NCBI RefSeq assembly: GCF_004295125.1
Contig: NZ_CP036170.1
Location: forward strand, 2,234,501 to 2,298,500
Origin: [Clostridium] scindens ATCC 35704
Lineage (GTDB): Bacteria > Bacillota > Clostridia > Lachnospirales > Lachnospiraceae
Length of the DNA stretch: 64,000 nt
Direction: 5' to 3'
The translations under genes were made by a program, and so were the position numbers. Below, piece by piece: positions 8,344-16,549 of this stretch. Under the pieces are notes generated by a model. That model was not told the DNA's origin. It saw nothing but the letters and a program-made list of their open reading frames with translations, and did not search any database. Positions within the stretch are counted from its first letter, which is position 1, and each line of letters begins with the position of its first letter.

Positions 8344-10158
8344 ATGCCAAGAAGAGGTCCAGGACATGGTCCGATGCCTGGGGAGAAGGCAAAGGACTTT
8401 AAAGGCACTATGAAAAAACTGATGGGTTATATGGGAAAATATAAGATCGCCCTGCTCTTTGTGGTCATATTTGCCATCGGCAGTACTGTATTTAATATTA
8501 TAGGCCCCAAGATTCTTGGAAAGGCGACCACGGAGATATTTACCGGCCTGGTAGGCAAGATATCCGGAGGAAGCGGAATTGACTTTGCAAAGATCGGAAG
8601 AATTCTGGCGACATTGCTCTGCCTGTACCTATGCAGCGCCTTCTTCTCGTTTATCCAGGGATACATCATGACAGGCGTGTCCCAGAAGCTGACCTACCGG
8701 ATGAGAAGGGAGATCTCCGAGAAGATCAGCCGGCTGCCAATGAATTACTTTGATAAGCTGACCCACGGAGAGAGCCTGTCACGCATCACCAATGACGTGG
8801 ATACCCTGAGCATGAGCTTGAACCAGAGCGCGACACAGGTAATCACCTCGGTGACGACGATCATCGGAGTGCTGATCATGATGCTCAGTATTAGCCCGCT
8901 GATGACGGTGATCGCCCTCTTGATCCTTCCGGTGTCCATGGGACTGATCTCTGTGATCGTCAAGCGCTCCCAGAAGTTCTTCAAAAGCCAGCAGAGGTAC
9001 CTGGGCCATGTCAATGGGCAGGTGGAAGAGGTGTACGGCGGACATAGCATCGTAAAGGCATTCAACAAGGAGGAAGACGTGATCGAGGCATTTGACCGGG
9101 ACAATGAGATCCTCTACCAGTCTGCATGGAAGTCCCAGTTCCTCTCAGGAATGATGATGCCTATCATGCAGTTTGTTGGAAATCTTGGCTATGTGGCCGT
9201 AGTCATCCTTGGTGGCTACCTTGCGATCAAGAAGACGATAGAAGTAGGCGACATCCAGTCATTTATCCAATATGTAAGAAGCTTTACCCAGCCGATCCAG
9301 CAGGTAGCGCAGGTGGCAAACATGCTTCAGTCCACGGCAGCGGCTTCCGAGCGTGTATTCGAGTTCCTGGAAGAGCCGGAAGAAGACCAGACGGTACCGG
9401 ATGCAGTGGCTTTGGAAGGCCTGGAAGGGCGTGTGGAATTTGACCATGTGCATTTCGGATACAATCCGGATCATATCATTATCAATGATTTCAGCGCCAA
9501 GGTAGAGCCTGGGCAGAAGATTGCCATCGTTGGGCCTACCGGAGCCGGCAAGACCACCATGGTCAAACTGCTGATGCGGTTCTATGACGTCAACAGCGGC
9601 GCCATCAAGGTAGACGGCCATGATATCCGTGACTTTAACCGCAGCGAGCTGCGCCAGATGTTCGGCATGGTACTGCAGGATACCTGGCTGTTTAAGGGGA
9701 GCATTGAAGACAATATCCGCTATGGCAAGCTGGACGCTACCCATGAAGAGGTGGTCGAAGCTGCCAAGGCTGCCCATGTACACCGTTTTGTACAGACGCT
9801 GCCGGGAGGCTATAGCATGGAGCTGAACGAAGAGGCAAGCAATGTGTCCCAGGGACAGAAGCAGCTTCTGACTATTGCCAGGGCAATTCTGGCGGATCCG
9901 AAGATTCTGATCCTTGATGAGGCTACCAGTTCCGTAGATACCCGTACGGAAGTCCGGATTCAGAAGGCGATGGATAATTTGATGCGTGGCAGGACCAGCT
10001 TCATTATTGCACACCGTCTCTCAACCATCCGAGACGCAGACCTGATTCTGGTCATGAAGGACGGAGACATCGTCGAGCAGGGGACTCATGAAGAACTGTT
10101 GGCAAGAAACGGCTTCTATGAGGATCTTTATAACTCTCAGTTTGAAAGAAGCGCATAG
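8344..10158 (+). CDS. ABC exporter half, canonical catalytic site
   Basis: 604 residues, membrane domain then ATPase. Walker A is GPTGAGKTT near residue 400, Walker B ILILDEATSSVD with the catalytic Glu, and the switch IIAHRLST with its His. The signature is the variant NVSQGQKQL. This is the mirror image of the upstream partner, as in LmrD/BmrD/TM288, so the pair should form one heterodimer with one working ATP site. The start sits one base after the previous stop with AAGGAGG inside that gene, giving tight coupling. MarR control suggests a drug or metabolite exporter. Confidence 0.94.
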   Translation: MPRRGPGHGPMPGEKAKDFKGTMKKLMGYMGKYKIALLFVVIFAIGSTVFNIIGPKILGKATTEIFTGLVGKISGGSGIDFAKIGRILATLLCLYLCSAFFSFIQGYIMTGVSQKLTYRMRREISEKISRLPMNYFDKLTHGESLSRITNDVDTLSMSLNQSATQVITSVTTIIGVLIMMLSISPLMTVIALLILPVSMGLISVIVKRSQKFFKSQQRYLGHVNGQVEEVYGGHSIVKAFNKEEDVIEAFDRDNEILYQSAWKSQFLSGMMMPIMQFVGNLGYVAVVILGGYLAIKKTIEVGDIQSFIQYVRSFTQPIQQVAQVANMLQSTAAASERVFEFLEEPEEDQTVPDAVALEGLEGRVEFDHVHFGYNPDHIIINDFSAKVEPGQKIAIVGPTGAGKTTMVKLLMRFYDVNSGAIKVDGHDIRDFNRSELRQMFGMVLQDTWLFKGSIEDNIRYGKLDATHEEVVEAAKAAHVHRFVQTLPGGYSMELNEEASNVSQGQKQLLTIARAILADPKILILDEATSSVDTRTEVRIQKAMDNLMRGRTSFIIAHRLSTIRDADLILVMKDGDIVEQGTHEELLARNGFYEDLYNSQFERSA

Positions 10159-10170
10159 GAGGGCAAAATT

Positions 10171-10782
10171 ATGGAGCGTATAGATCAGCAGTTTGAATTC
10201 TTAAGAGAGATTGACAAAGAGAAGTTTATTGGCCGCCAGACCTATCTGACAGACGGAAAACGTAAGGAAAATGATGCGGAGCATGCATGGCATATGGCGA
10301 TTATGACCATTCTTCTTGGCGAATATGCCAATGAAGAGATTGACGTCTTAAAGACGGTGACCATGCTGCTGATCCATGACATTGTGGAGATTGACGCGGG
10401 TGATACCTATGCCTACGATGAAGAGGGTAAAAAGACCCAGCGGGAGCGGGAAGAGAAGGCGGCAGAGAGGATATTCGGCCTCCTGCCAAAAGACCAGTGC
10501 AGGAAGATGAGAAGCCTGTGGGAAGAATTCGAAGCCTGCGAGACAAAAGAGGCTAAGTTTGCCCGTACCATGGATAACCTTCAGCCGGTCATGCTCAATG
10601 ATGCTACAGACGGAAAAGCGTGGGAAGAGCATGACGTTTGGCTTCAGCAGATACTGAACCGCAACCGAAATACTGCGGATGGCTCCCAAACCCTGTGGGA
10701 GTACTCCCTTAATCGCTTTATCAGGCCGAATGTAGAGAAAGGCCGTATAAAAGACAGTGAAAAAAGGAAGGATAGCATCTGA
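10171..10782 (+). CDS. HD domain-containing protein, 5'-deoxynucleotidase-like (YfbR/HDDC2 type)
   Basis: 203 residues. The HD_3 signature is visible in order: ENDAEHAWHMA, then LLIHDIVEIDAGDTYAYDE, then a late Asp in FARTMDNLQPVML, the three metal sites of this family. Members remove phosphate from deoxynucleoside monophosphates. It begins 12 bases after the exporter gene with GGAGGG as ribosome site and is probably the last gene of that operon. A GC-rich hairpin follows. Substrate is inferred from the family only. Confidence 0.88.
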   Translation: MERIDQQFEFLREIDKEKFIGRQTYLTDGKRKENDAEHAWHMAIMTILLGEYANEEIDVLKTVTMLLIHDIVEIDAGDTYAYDEEGKKTQREREEKAAERIFGLLPKDQCRKMRSLWEEFEACETKEAKFARTMDNLQPVMLNDATDGKAWEEHDVWLQQILNRNRNTADGSQTLWEYSLNRFIRPNVEKGRIKDSEKRKDSI

Positions 10783-10795
10783 TCTGCAATGGAAA

Positions 10796-10826
10796 CAGCC
10801 GCCCGGATTCGGGCGGCTGCTCTTGT
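10796..10826 (+). terminator. GC-rich hairpin ending the exporter operon
   Basis: CAGCCGCCCG (10796-10805), loop GATT, CGGGCGGCTG (10810-10819): a perfect 10-bp stem. The tail CTCTTGTGT is only moderately T-rich. It lies between convergent genes and may serve as terminator for the plus strand. Confidence 0.6.
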
Positions 10827-10856
10827 GTAAGGCCTGCTAGTAAAATATGCGGTCCA

Positions 10857-11117
10857 TTACTTCATGGAAAGTCCTGTCAATACGGATTTTACGTGGTCGA
10901 TCTCCTGCTGTGTCGCTTTTGCGGCAGGGACATAATAACTCTTTTCTCTTGCAACCTGGTAAAGTTTTTCCTGAGACATTTCGCATTCGTTGCGAAGCTG
11001 CTTTAAGCAGGCTTTTAATTCCTTGTTTTCTGTCTGTGAAATCATCTCGCCGTAGCGTACAAGTTCTCCATTGACGCCTGCTAAGGCGTCAGATACCATT
11101 GTTTTGTCATCTAACAT
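10857..11117 (-). CDS. Spore coat protein, CotF-like
   Basis: 86 residues, nearly all helical. The middle (KELKACLKQLRNECEMSQEK, then YQVAREKSYYVPA) matches the CotF (coat_F) domain: two helices followed by an aromatic-rich turn and proline. AGGAGG lies 9 bases before the ATG at 11117. It follows a 60-residue relative by 12 bases, so the two form a small operon. Members are structural components of the spore coat, made in the mother cell during sporulation. Confidence 0.7.
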   Translation of the reverse strand: MLDDKTMVSDALAGVNGELVRYGEMISQTENKELKACLKQLRNECEMSQEKLYQVAREKSYYVPAAKATQQEIDHVKSVLTGLSMK

Positions 11118-11129
11118 CTCGCTTACCTC

Positions 11130-11312
11130 CTATAAGAATTTCATCAAGTCTTGCTTATTCTTCATTGCAGATTGTGCAGCATCCTGGAAGAGTTTCTGCA
11201 CTTCCGGATCCTGTGCCTGTGAAGCATAGTCCTGCATCTTGCAGTGACTTGTGTCAAAGCCGCCGATCAAGTGGCGTAAGTTCTGTAAGTCGAGTATAGA
11301 TATATCAGCCAT
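11130..11312 (-). CDS. Small CotF-associated coat-like protein
   Basis: 60 residues with an excellent ribosome site (AAAGGAGG). The sequence contains LQNLRHLIGGFDTSHCKMQ and then a helix with DPEVQKLFQDAAQSAMKN, resembling a ferritin-like half domain found with CotF proteins in Clostridia. It is upstream of the 86-residue CotF-like gene. The pair may act together, each giving part of what longer CotF proteins hold in one chain. No transmembrane or signal segment is seen. Confidence 0.6.
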   Translation of the reverse strand: MADISILDLQNLRHLIGGFDTSHCKMQDYASQAQDPEVQKLFQDAAQSAMKNKQDLMKFL

Positions 11313-11346
11313 ATTCGTTTCCTCCTTTTACCCTTTGGATTCAAGA

Positions 11347-12090
11347 TTATTTTGTCCCTAAGTCGGAGAAAATATACTGTAGATTCTTTGCATCTGCGGC
11401 TTTTTTTAAAAAAGCATGGAACAACTTCTGCATAGGCTCCATGGACTGGTACATGCATTCCGGATGCCACTGTACGCCGAGGACGAAAGGGCGGCTTACA
11501 GATTCTACCGCCTCGATGACGCCGTCAGAAGCGATGGCAGTAATTTTAAGGTCCGTTCCCAGCGTATGAACAGATTGGTGGTGGAAACTATTAACGCACG
11601 CGGAGTCTCCGAGAATATTATATAGCATGCTATTTTGTGAGACCGTGATTTTATGGCTCGTGTCCGCGCGGCTCTCAGATAACTGCATATGGTTTAGGGA
11701 GGATGCCGGACGTAAGGCAAGATCCTGGAAGATGGTTCCGCCGAGAGCAATATTAAGAATCTGCATGCCCCGGCAGATGCCTAGGATTGGAAGTCTGGTC
11801 TTGAGGGCATATTCCATGAAGGAAAGGTGGAAGATATCCGTACGGGTATCCGTCCTGCCACGATCTGTCTGTAGTTCTTCGCCGAACAGGAGCGGACTTA
11901 CATCATCACCTCCGCAGAACAGGAATCCGTCGCAGATCTTCCCATAGTGAGGATATGCCTCATCTTCCTTGGTACAGGGAAGGATCACTGGGATGCCTCC
12001 GGCATCTTCAATGGCACTGATATAAGTCTGCGGCACGAATTGGCGCTGGTCCGTGGATCCGCACGCTACGATTCCGATGATAGGGTTCAT
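11347..12090 (-). CDS. Gamma-glutamyl-gamma-aminobutyrate hydrolase family protein (peptidase C26)
   Basis: 247 residues of class I glutamine amidotransferase fold. The nucleophile elbow LGICRGMQ lies near residue 105 and the catalytic His-Glu pair is in QWHPE near residue 210. GGDDVSPLLFGE is typical of PuuD-like enzymes, which cleave gamma-glutamyl bonds in polyamine breakdown or similar compounds. No polyamine genes are nearby, so the true substrate is open. Start 12090, MNPIIGIVACGS. It precedes the coat genes on the same strand by 34 bases. Confidence 0.88.
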   Translation of the reverse strand: MNPIIGIVACGSTDQRQFVPQTYISAIEDAGGIPVILPCTKEDEAYPHYGKICDGFLFCGGDDVSPLLFGEELQTDRGRTDTRTDIFHLSFMEYALKTRLPILGICRGMQILNIALGGTIFQDLALRPASSLNHMQLSESRADTSHKITVSQNSMLYNILGDSACVNSFHHQSVHTLGTDLKITAIASDGVIEAVESVSRPFVLGVQWHPECMYQSMEPMQKLFHAFLKKAADAKNLQYIFSDLGTK

Positions 12091-12192
12091 ATATGGCTCA
12101 TCCTTTCAAAATAATGTTCATTTTATACGCAAACGGAGTATACTTATAATTGACAAATGTTACTATGAAAGTATGAAAAGAGGCTGGTAATT

Positions 12193-13158
12193 ATGAAACT
12201 AATCGATATGCACTGCGATACTTTGTGGAAATTGATGGATCTGGATAAGAAAGGGGATCTGATGGAAAATGCCTGCAGCATAAGCATCCCTTATATGAAA
12301 AAAGCGCGATCCAAGGCTCAGTTTTTTGCATGCTTCACCTATATAAAAGATTATGAGTCCAACGGAGGGTATGATAAGGCATATGAACATGTATTTGAGA
12401 TGATTGCCTATATGAATTCCCAACTGGCTGCGTATGATGGGGAGATATCCATGGCCCGTTCATATGCGGAGATGGAGAATAACGCAGCAGAAGGAAGGAT
12501 ATCCGCATTTCTGACGGTGGAAGAAGGCGGAATCCTGAATGGGCAGATGAAGCGTCTGGAAGATCTGTATGGAAGCGGCATAAGGCTGATGACGCTTATG
12601 TGGAATTATGAAAACTGCATCGGATATCCCGCCAGCAAGGACGCATCCGTGATGTGGCAGGGGCTGAAGCCCTTCGGGATAGAGGTGGCGCGTCGGATGA
12701 ATGAGCTGGGAATGATCATAGATCTTTCCCATGCGTCGGATGGCACGTTCCGCGATGTGCTGGAATATGCGGCAAAGGGCCCGGTGGTAGCGTCCCACTC
12801 CAATTGCCGGGCAATCGCGGACCATCCCAGGAACCTGTCGGATGAGATGATACGGAGGCTGGCAAACGCAGGAGGCGTTGCAGGCCTGAACTTTTATGGC
12901 CCGTTTCTTGGAAACGATGAAGAGTCAGGAATTGACCAGATGGTGGCTCACATTCTTCATATGATCCGGACAGGAGGAAGCGAATTCCCTGCAATTGGAA
13001 CGGATTTTGACGGTTTTGACGGAATGAAGGTTATGGAGGTTCCGGATATATCGCAGATGGAAAGACTATGGGATGCGATTAAGAAGGCGGGCGTTGGGGA
13101 ACGTCAGCTGGATAAACTATGGGGTGGAAATGTGGAGCGGATTTTAAAGTACATATAA
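12193..13158 (+). CDS. Membrane dipeptidase family protein (peptidase M19)
   Basis: 321 residues, a zinc-dependent amidohydrolase-fold dipeptidase. Metal ligands are visible in the opening DMHCDT (residues 6-11), in TVEEGG near residue 113, and in the SHSNCRAI motif near residue 200; GTDFDGFDG near residue 274 is the final family motif. The name is historical: no signal peptide or anchor is visible, so it should be cytoplasmic. It probably hydrolyses dipeptides. Divergent from the C26 gene and convergent with argG. Confidence 0.93.
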   Translation: MKLIDMHCDTLWKLMDLDKKGDLMENACSISIPYMKKARSKAQFFACFTYIKDYESNGGYDKAYEHVFEMIAYMNSQLAAYDGEISMARSYAEMENNAAEGRISAFLTVEEGGILNGQMKRLEDLYGSGIRLMTLMWNYENCIGYPASKDASVMWQGLKPFGIEVARRMNELGMIIDLSHASDGTFRDVLEYAAKGPVVASHSNCRAIADHPRNLSDEMIRRLANAGGVAGLNFYGPFLGNDEESGIDQMVAHILHMIRTGGSEFPAIGTDFDGFDGMKVMEVPDISQMERLWDAIKKAGVGERQLDKLWGGNVERILKYI

Positions 13159-13169
13159 AGCATGGCAAA

Positions 13170-13200
13170 GGCGGGCAGTTCGATTTATGAACTGCCCGCC
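13170..13200. terminator. Bidirectional terminator between dipeptidase gene and argG
   Basis: GGCGGGCAGTTC (13170-13181) pairs perfectly with GAACTGCCCGCC (13189-13200) around a 7-base loop: a 12-bp stem between two convergent genes. The flanks (TTATGTAT on plus, TTTGCC on minus) are only moderately T-rich. Confidence 0.75.
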
Positions 13201-13227
13201 TTATGTATAGTGGGATTCTATTTAGGA

Positions 13228-14454
13228 TTATTTCTGGCTTTTTTCAACTTCCTGCATCTTCAGGGCGCGAACCTTTAATGGCAGTCCAAACAGATTGATG
13301 AACCCTTCCGCATCATGATGATCGTACAATTCTCCGGTGGTAAAGCTTGCCAGAGACTCGCTGTACAGGGAGTATGGAGATGTGGTTCCAGCCTTGATGA
13401 TATTTCCTTTATAAAGCTTGAATTTTACTTCTCCGGTCACATATTCCTGAGTGCTTTCAATAAATGCCTGCACTGCCTCGCGAAGAGGCGTGAACCATTT
13501 TCCTTCATATACGATCTGACTAAGCTTGTTGCCCATTTCTTCTTTTACTTCATAGGTGGCGCGGTCTAACACCAGCTCCTCCAGCTGCTGGTGGGCCTCA
13601 TAGAGAATCGTTCCGCCAGGAGTCTCGTATACGCCGCGGGACTTCATGCCTACGACACGGTTCTCTACGATATCGCAGATACCGATGCCGTGCTTGCCGC
13701 CAAGTTCGTTTAACTTGCGGATGATATCGGAGACTTTCATCTCTTCTCCATTGATGCTCTTAGGAACGCCTTTTTCAAAGGTCATGGTAACATACTCGCC
13801 CTCGTCCGGCGCTTTCTCAGGCGTTACGCCCAATACAAGGAGATGGTCGTAATTTGGCTCGTTTGCCGGGTCTTCCAGTTCCAGGCCTTCATGGCTGATG
13901 TGCCATAAGTTACGGTCACGGCTGTAACTGTGGCTTGCATCGAACGGAAGGTCGATTCCGTGCTGCTTACAGTACGCAATTTCCTCTTCACGGGAATTCA
14001 TGGTCCAAACGTCCGTCATTCTCCATGGAGCGATGATCTTAAGATCAGGAGCAAGGGCTTTGATGCCAAGCTCGAAACGAATCTGGTCATTTCCTTTTCC
14101 AGTAGCTCCGTGGCAGATAGCGCTGGCGCCTTCCTTTCTTGCAACCTCAACCAGTTTCTTGGCGATTGCGGGACGTGCCATGGAAGTACCCAGAAGATAC
14201 TTGTTCTCGTATACAGCGTGTGCCTGTACGCAAGGAACAACATAGTTGTCGCAGAAATCATCGACGATGTCTTCTATGTATAACTTGGATGCGCCGGAAA
14301 GTTTTGCCCGCTCTTCCAGCCCGTCTAATTCTTCACCCTGTCCGCAGTCTACGCAGCAGCAGATGACTTCGTAATCAAAATTTTCCTTTAGCCATGGAAT
14401 AATGGCTGTGGTATCCAGTCCGCCTGAATATGCTAATACAACTTTCTCTTTCAT
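13228..14454 (-). CDS. argG: Argininosuccinate synthase
   Basis: 408 residues, full length. Joins citrulline and aspartate using ATP, the penultimate step of arginine synthesis. The ATP loop AYSGGLDT is at residues 8-15; GATGKGNDQIRFE and the citrulline/aspartate-binding SYSRDRNLWHIS segment are in place. Ribosome site TAGGAGG precedes the ATG at 14454. No argH or argF is next to it here; the other arginine genes lie 5 kb away on the opposite strand. Its promoter has the same layout as that of argC, suggesting shared ArgR control. Confidence 0.97.
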   Translation of the reverse strand: MKEKVVLAYSGGLDTTAIIPWLKENFDYEVICCCVDCGQGEELDGLEERAKLSGASKLYIEDIVDDFCDNYVVPCVQAHAVYENKYLLGTSMARPAIAKKLVEVARKEGASAICHGATGKGNDQIRFELGIKALAPDLKIIAPWRMTDVWTMNSREEEIAYCKQHGIDLPFDASHSYSRDRNLWHISHEGLELEDPANEPNYDHLLVLGVTPEKAPDEGEYVTMTFEKGVPKSINGEEMKVSDIIRKLNELGGKHGIGICDIVENRVVGMKSRGVYETPGGTILYEAHQQLEELVLDRATYEVKEEMGNKLSQIVYEGKWFTPLREAVQAFIESTQEYVTGEVKFKLYKGNIIKAGTTSPYSLYSESLASFTTGELYDHHDAEGFINLFGLPLKVRALKMQEVEKSQK

Positions 14455-14532
14455 GTGTAAATCCTCCTAATATAGAATCTTTATTTGACTTTTTTAAAAT
14501 TCATAACTGCATCATTGTCAATCGCAAAACAT

Positions 14533-14576
14533 ACTATACACTATTTTTTATAAATATGCAAGAATAAAATGCGAAA
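14533..14576 (-). promoter_or_regulatory. argG promoter overlapped by ArgR-type boxes
   Basis: On the minus strand TTGCAT (14556-14561), a 17-base spacer and TATAGT (14533-14538) form a good sigma-A promoter about 80 bases before argG. The -35 lies in TTGCATATTTATAAA, and GCATTTTATTCTTG lies just upstream; both resemble the ArgR/AhrC box (consensus half TTGMATTTTTATTCATG). The identical -35 and spacing recur before argC. Regulator binding is inferred. Confidence 0.65.
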
Positions 14577-14674
14577 AAGTAAAAAATATACAATATATGC
14601 ATGTGATTTGAATATAAAGTAAAAAATATGCAGCCTTTATGAATAAATCTCCAGAAGAAATGTAAGGGCACCGC

Positions 14675-14724
14675 TTGACATATATCGACAGTCTATGTAT
14701 TATATAGATAGTCGATATATAGAC
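14675..14724 (+). promoter_or_regulatory. PadR-operon promoter with nested dyad operator
   Basis: TTGACA (14675-14680), 17 bases, TATTAT (14698-14703). Over it lies a dyad: ATATATCGAC (14680-14689) mirrors GTCGATATAT (14711-14720), with an inner TCTAT/ATAGA pair (14692-14696 and 14704-14708). A second overlapping arm, ATATAGAC, ends at 14724. PadR proteins generally bind such extended AT-rich dyads to repress themselves. Confidence 0.7.
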
Positions 14725-14754
14725 TGCCAAAATAAATTGGAAAGGAGAAACGAT

Positions 14755-15093
14755 ATGGCGATTGATAGAAGTCTGGTGTCCGGAAGCACGTCAATGCTGA
14801 TATTGAAACTGCTGGAAGAAAAGGATATGTATGGCTATGAGATGATTGAAGCCTTGCGTGAAAAATCGAACAACGTATTTGAATTGAAGGCAGGAACCTT
14901 GTACCCGCTTCTGCATGGGATGGAAGAAAAAGGATATCTTGGATCTTACGAACAAGAAGAGGGAGGGAAGATACGAAAATATTATAGTATTACGAAAGAA
15001 GGAAAGAAGATCCTGAAGCAGAAAAAAGAAGAATGGATGGCATATTCCAAGGCTGTCGTGGATGTATTGAGCGTACAAGGAGGGATGGCATGA
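14755..15093 (+). CDS. PadR family transcriptional regulator
   Basis: 112 residues, the short PadR subfamily (PadR-s1). The winged helix is visible: LILKLLEEKDMYGYEMIEAL, then FELKAGTLYPLLHGMEEKGY and the wing KIRKYYSITKEGKK. The start at 14755 is preceded by AAAGGAG; an earlier in-frame ATG at 14695 lies inside the promoter. Its stop overlaps the next gene in ATGA. PadR genes of this type typically control the membrane protein encoded directly after them, as here. Confidence 0.94.
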   Translation: MAIDRSLVSGSTSMLILKLLEEKDMYGYEMIEALREKSNNVFELKAGTLYPLLHGMEEKGYLGSYEQEEGGKIRKYYSITKEGKKILKQKKEEWMAYSKAVVDVLSVQGGMA

Positions 15094-16442
15094 AGGCGGA
15101 AGAATATTTGAATAAACTGACGGATCAGATTCGCTGCGCGAAAGCCAGGGCGGCGATCGCTGAAGAGATGCTGGGACATATTGACGAGCAGAAGCATGCC
15201 TATATAAGCCAGGGGATGGACGCTGAGGAAGCGGAGGAGGCCGCTGTAAAGGAGATGGGAGATCCAGTGGAAGCGGGTAGCCTGCTGGATAGCATCCACC
15301 GGCCCAGGATGGCCTGGAGAATGATCGGCCTGATTGGCGCGCTTAGCATTGCAGGCTTTATAATCCTGAATCTGCTGCAAAGAAACTTTAGCGACATGAC
15401 TTTTGTGGTGGGAAGCGCAATACATTATGGAGGCTGGGTAGTTGCGGGATTTGTCCTGATGATAGGGGTGTGCTATACAGACTACAGCAGGATCGGGCGA
15501 TGGGCAAAGGAGATCATGCTGGGGGCTTTTATAGTTCTGTTTCTGGGCGTGACAGCCTTCGGGACAGCAGTAAATGGCTCTGTCACCGTTATCTATGGAT
15601 ATCATGTGAATGTAAAAATGCTGGTATTCCTTTTTGTTCCCCTGTATGGGGCTGTATTATGCCGATACCGCGGAGAGGGGAAAAGAGCAGTTGTAAAAGG
15701 TCTTCTTTGGATGGCCCCGGCGCTTCTGATCGCCCTTAAGATACCCAGTCTGGAAGCGGTGCTTATTCTTTTTCTGGCGTTCATGGCAGTCTTGTCAGTT
15801 GCTATATATAAGAACTGGTTTTGCGTATCCCGCAAGGCGGCGCTTGGCATTCTATGGCTGTCAGCGCTTCTGATTCCAATCCTGTTCTGTCTGCGGCTTC
15901 TTGGAAGCGGCCCGGCATATCAGCGTTCAAGGCTGCAGGCCATGCTGCACCCGGGAGAGGCAGCCAAAGGATCACAGATATACGCCATAAGGCAGCTGCT
16001 GTCTGACAGCCGGCTTCTTGGAAACGGGAACCGAGGATATGGAAAGGCAGCGCGGCTTCCAGATGGCAGTGACTATGTACTTGGCTATGTTGCGTCCTGC
16101 TATGGAATTCTCATAGCCGTGCTTCTTGTAACGCTGATGACGGTCCTGTTCCTGTACTTCCTGAAGGTATCGTTAAAGCAGAAGAATCAGCTGGGAATGA
16201 TCATGGGGTGCGGATGCTCTGTGGTGCTGTTCGCCCAGCTGCTGTTTTATATCCTTATTAATACGGGGGTGCTTCCGGCAGGAAGCGTCTATTGTCCATT
16301 CATAACTTATGGAGGTTATGGGATGCTGGTGACTTACGTGCTTCTTGGGCTTCTGCTAAGCATATACAGGTATCAGGACGTGCCTCTAAAAGTAGAGAAA
16401 ACTGCTAGGAAAAGAAATAAAAGGAAGCCTGTTTCAGAGTAA
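15090..16442 (+). CDS. Permease-prefix domain fused to a divergent FtsW/RodA/SpoVE (SEDS) protein
   Basis: 450 residues. Residues 1-75 are a soluble helical segment (AEEYLNKLTDQI, later EEAAVKEMGDPVEAG) of the permease-prefix type found in membrane proteins beside PadR genes. About ten membrane spans follow. The C-terminus GVLPAGSVYCPFITYGGYGM matches the SEDS hallmark (LPxxGxxxPFxSYGG). The extracytoplasmic loop SRLQAMLHPGEAAKGSQ aligns with the SEDS polymerase loop, but the conserved Asp of the xDP motif seems replaced by Ala. SEDS proteins polymerise lipid II glycan; this one may be inactive or altered. Coupled to PadR by an ATGA overlap. Confidence 0.78.
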   Translation: MKAEEYLNKLTDQIRCAKARAAIAEEMLGHIDEQKHAYISQGMDAEEAEEAAVKEMGDPVEAGSLLDSIHRPRMAWRMIGLIGALSIAGFIILNLLQRNFSDMTFVVGSAIHYGGWVVAGFVLMIGVCYTDYSRIGRWAKEIMLGAFIVLFLGVTAFGTAVNGSVTVIYGYHVNVKMLVFLFVPLYGAVLCRYRGEGKRAVVKGLLWMAPALLIALKIPSLEAVLILFLAFMAVLSVAIYKNWFCVSRKAALGILWLSALLIPILFCLRLLGSGPAYQRSRLQAMLHPGEAAKGSQIYAIRQLLSDSRLLGNGNRGYGKAARLPDGSDYVLGYVASCYGILIAVLLVTLMTVLFLYFLKVSLKQKNQLGMIMGCGCSVVLFAQLLFYILINTGVLPAGSVYCPFITYGGYGMLVTYVLLGLLLSIYRYQDVPLKVEKTARKRNKRKPVSE

Positions 16443-16468
16443 AAAATTGTTTAATCATGAAAAATTAC

Positions 16469-16496
16469 TTGACAAAGATGAAAACATGAGTAAAAT
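16469..16496 (+). promoter_or_regulatory. Promoter of the proBA leader transcript
   Basis: TTGACA (16469-16474), a 16-base spacer and TAAAAT (16491-16496). Transcription would begin near 16503 and include the leader peptide, the terminator and proBA. No comparable promoter is seen between the terminator and proB. Confidence 0.65.
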
Positions 16497-16549
16497 TATT
16501 AGAAAATGGGATACTAAATAACGACTATACACAAAAAGGAGTAGTTATT

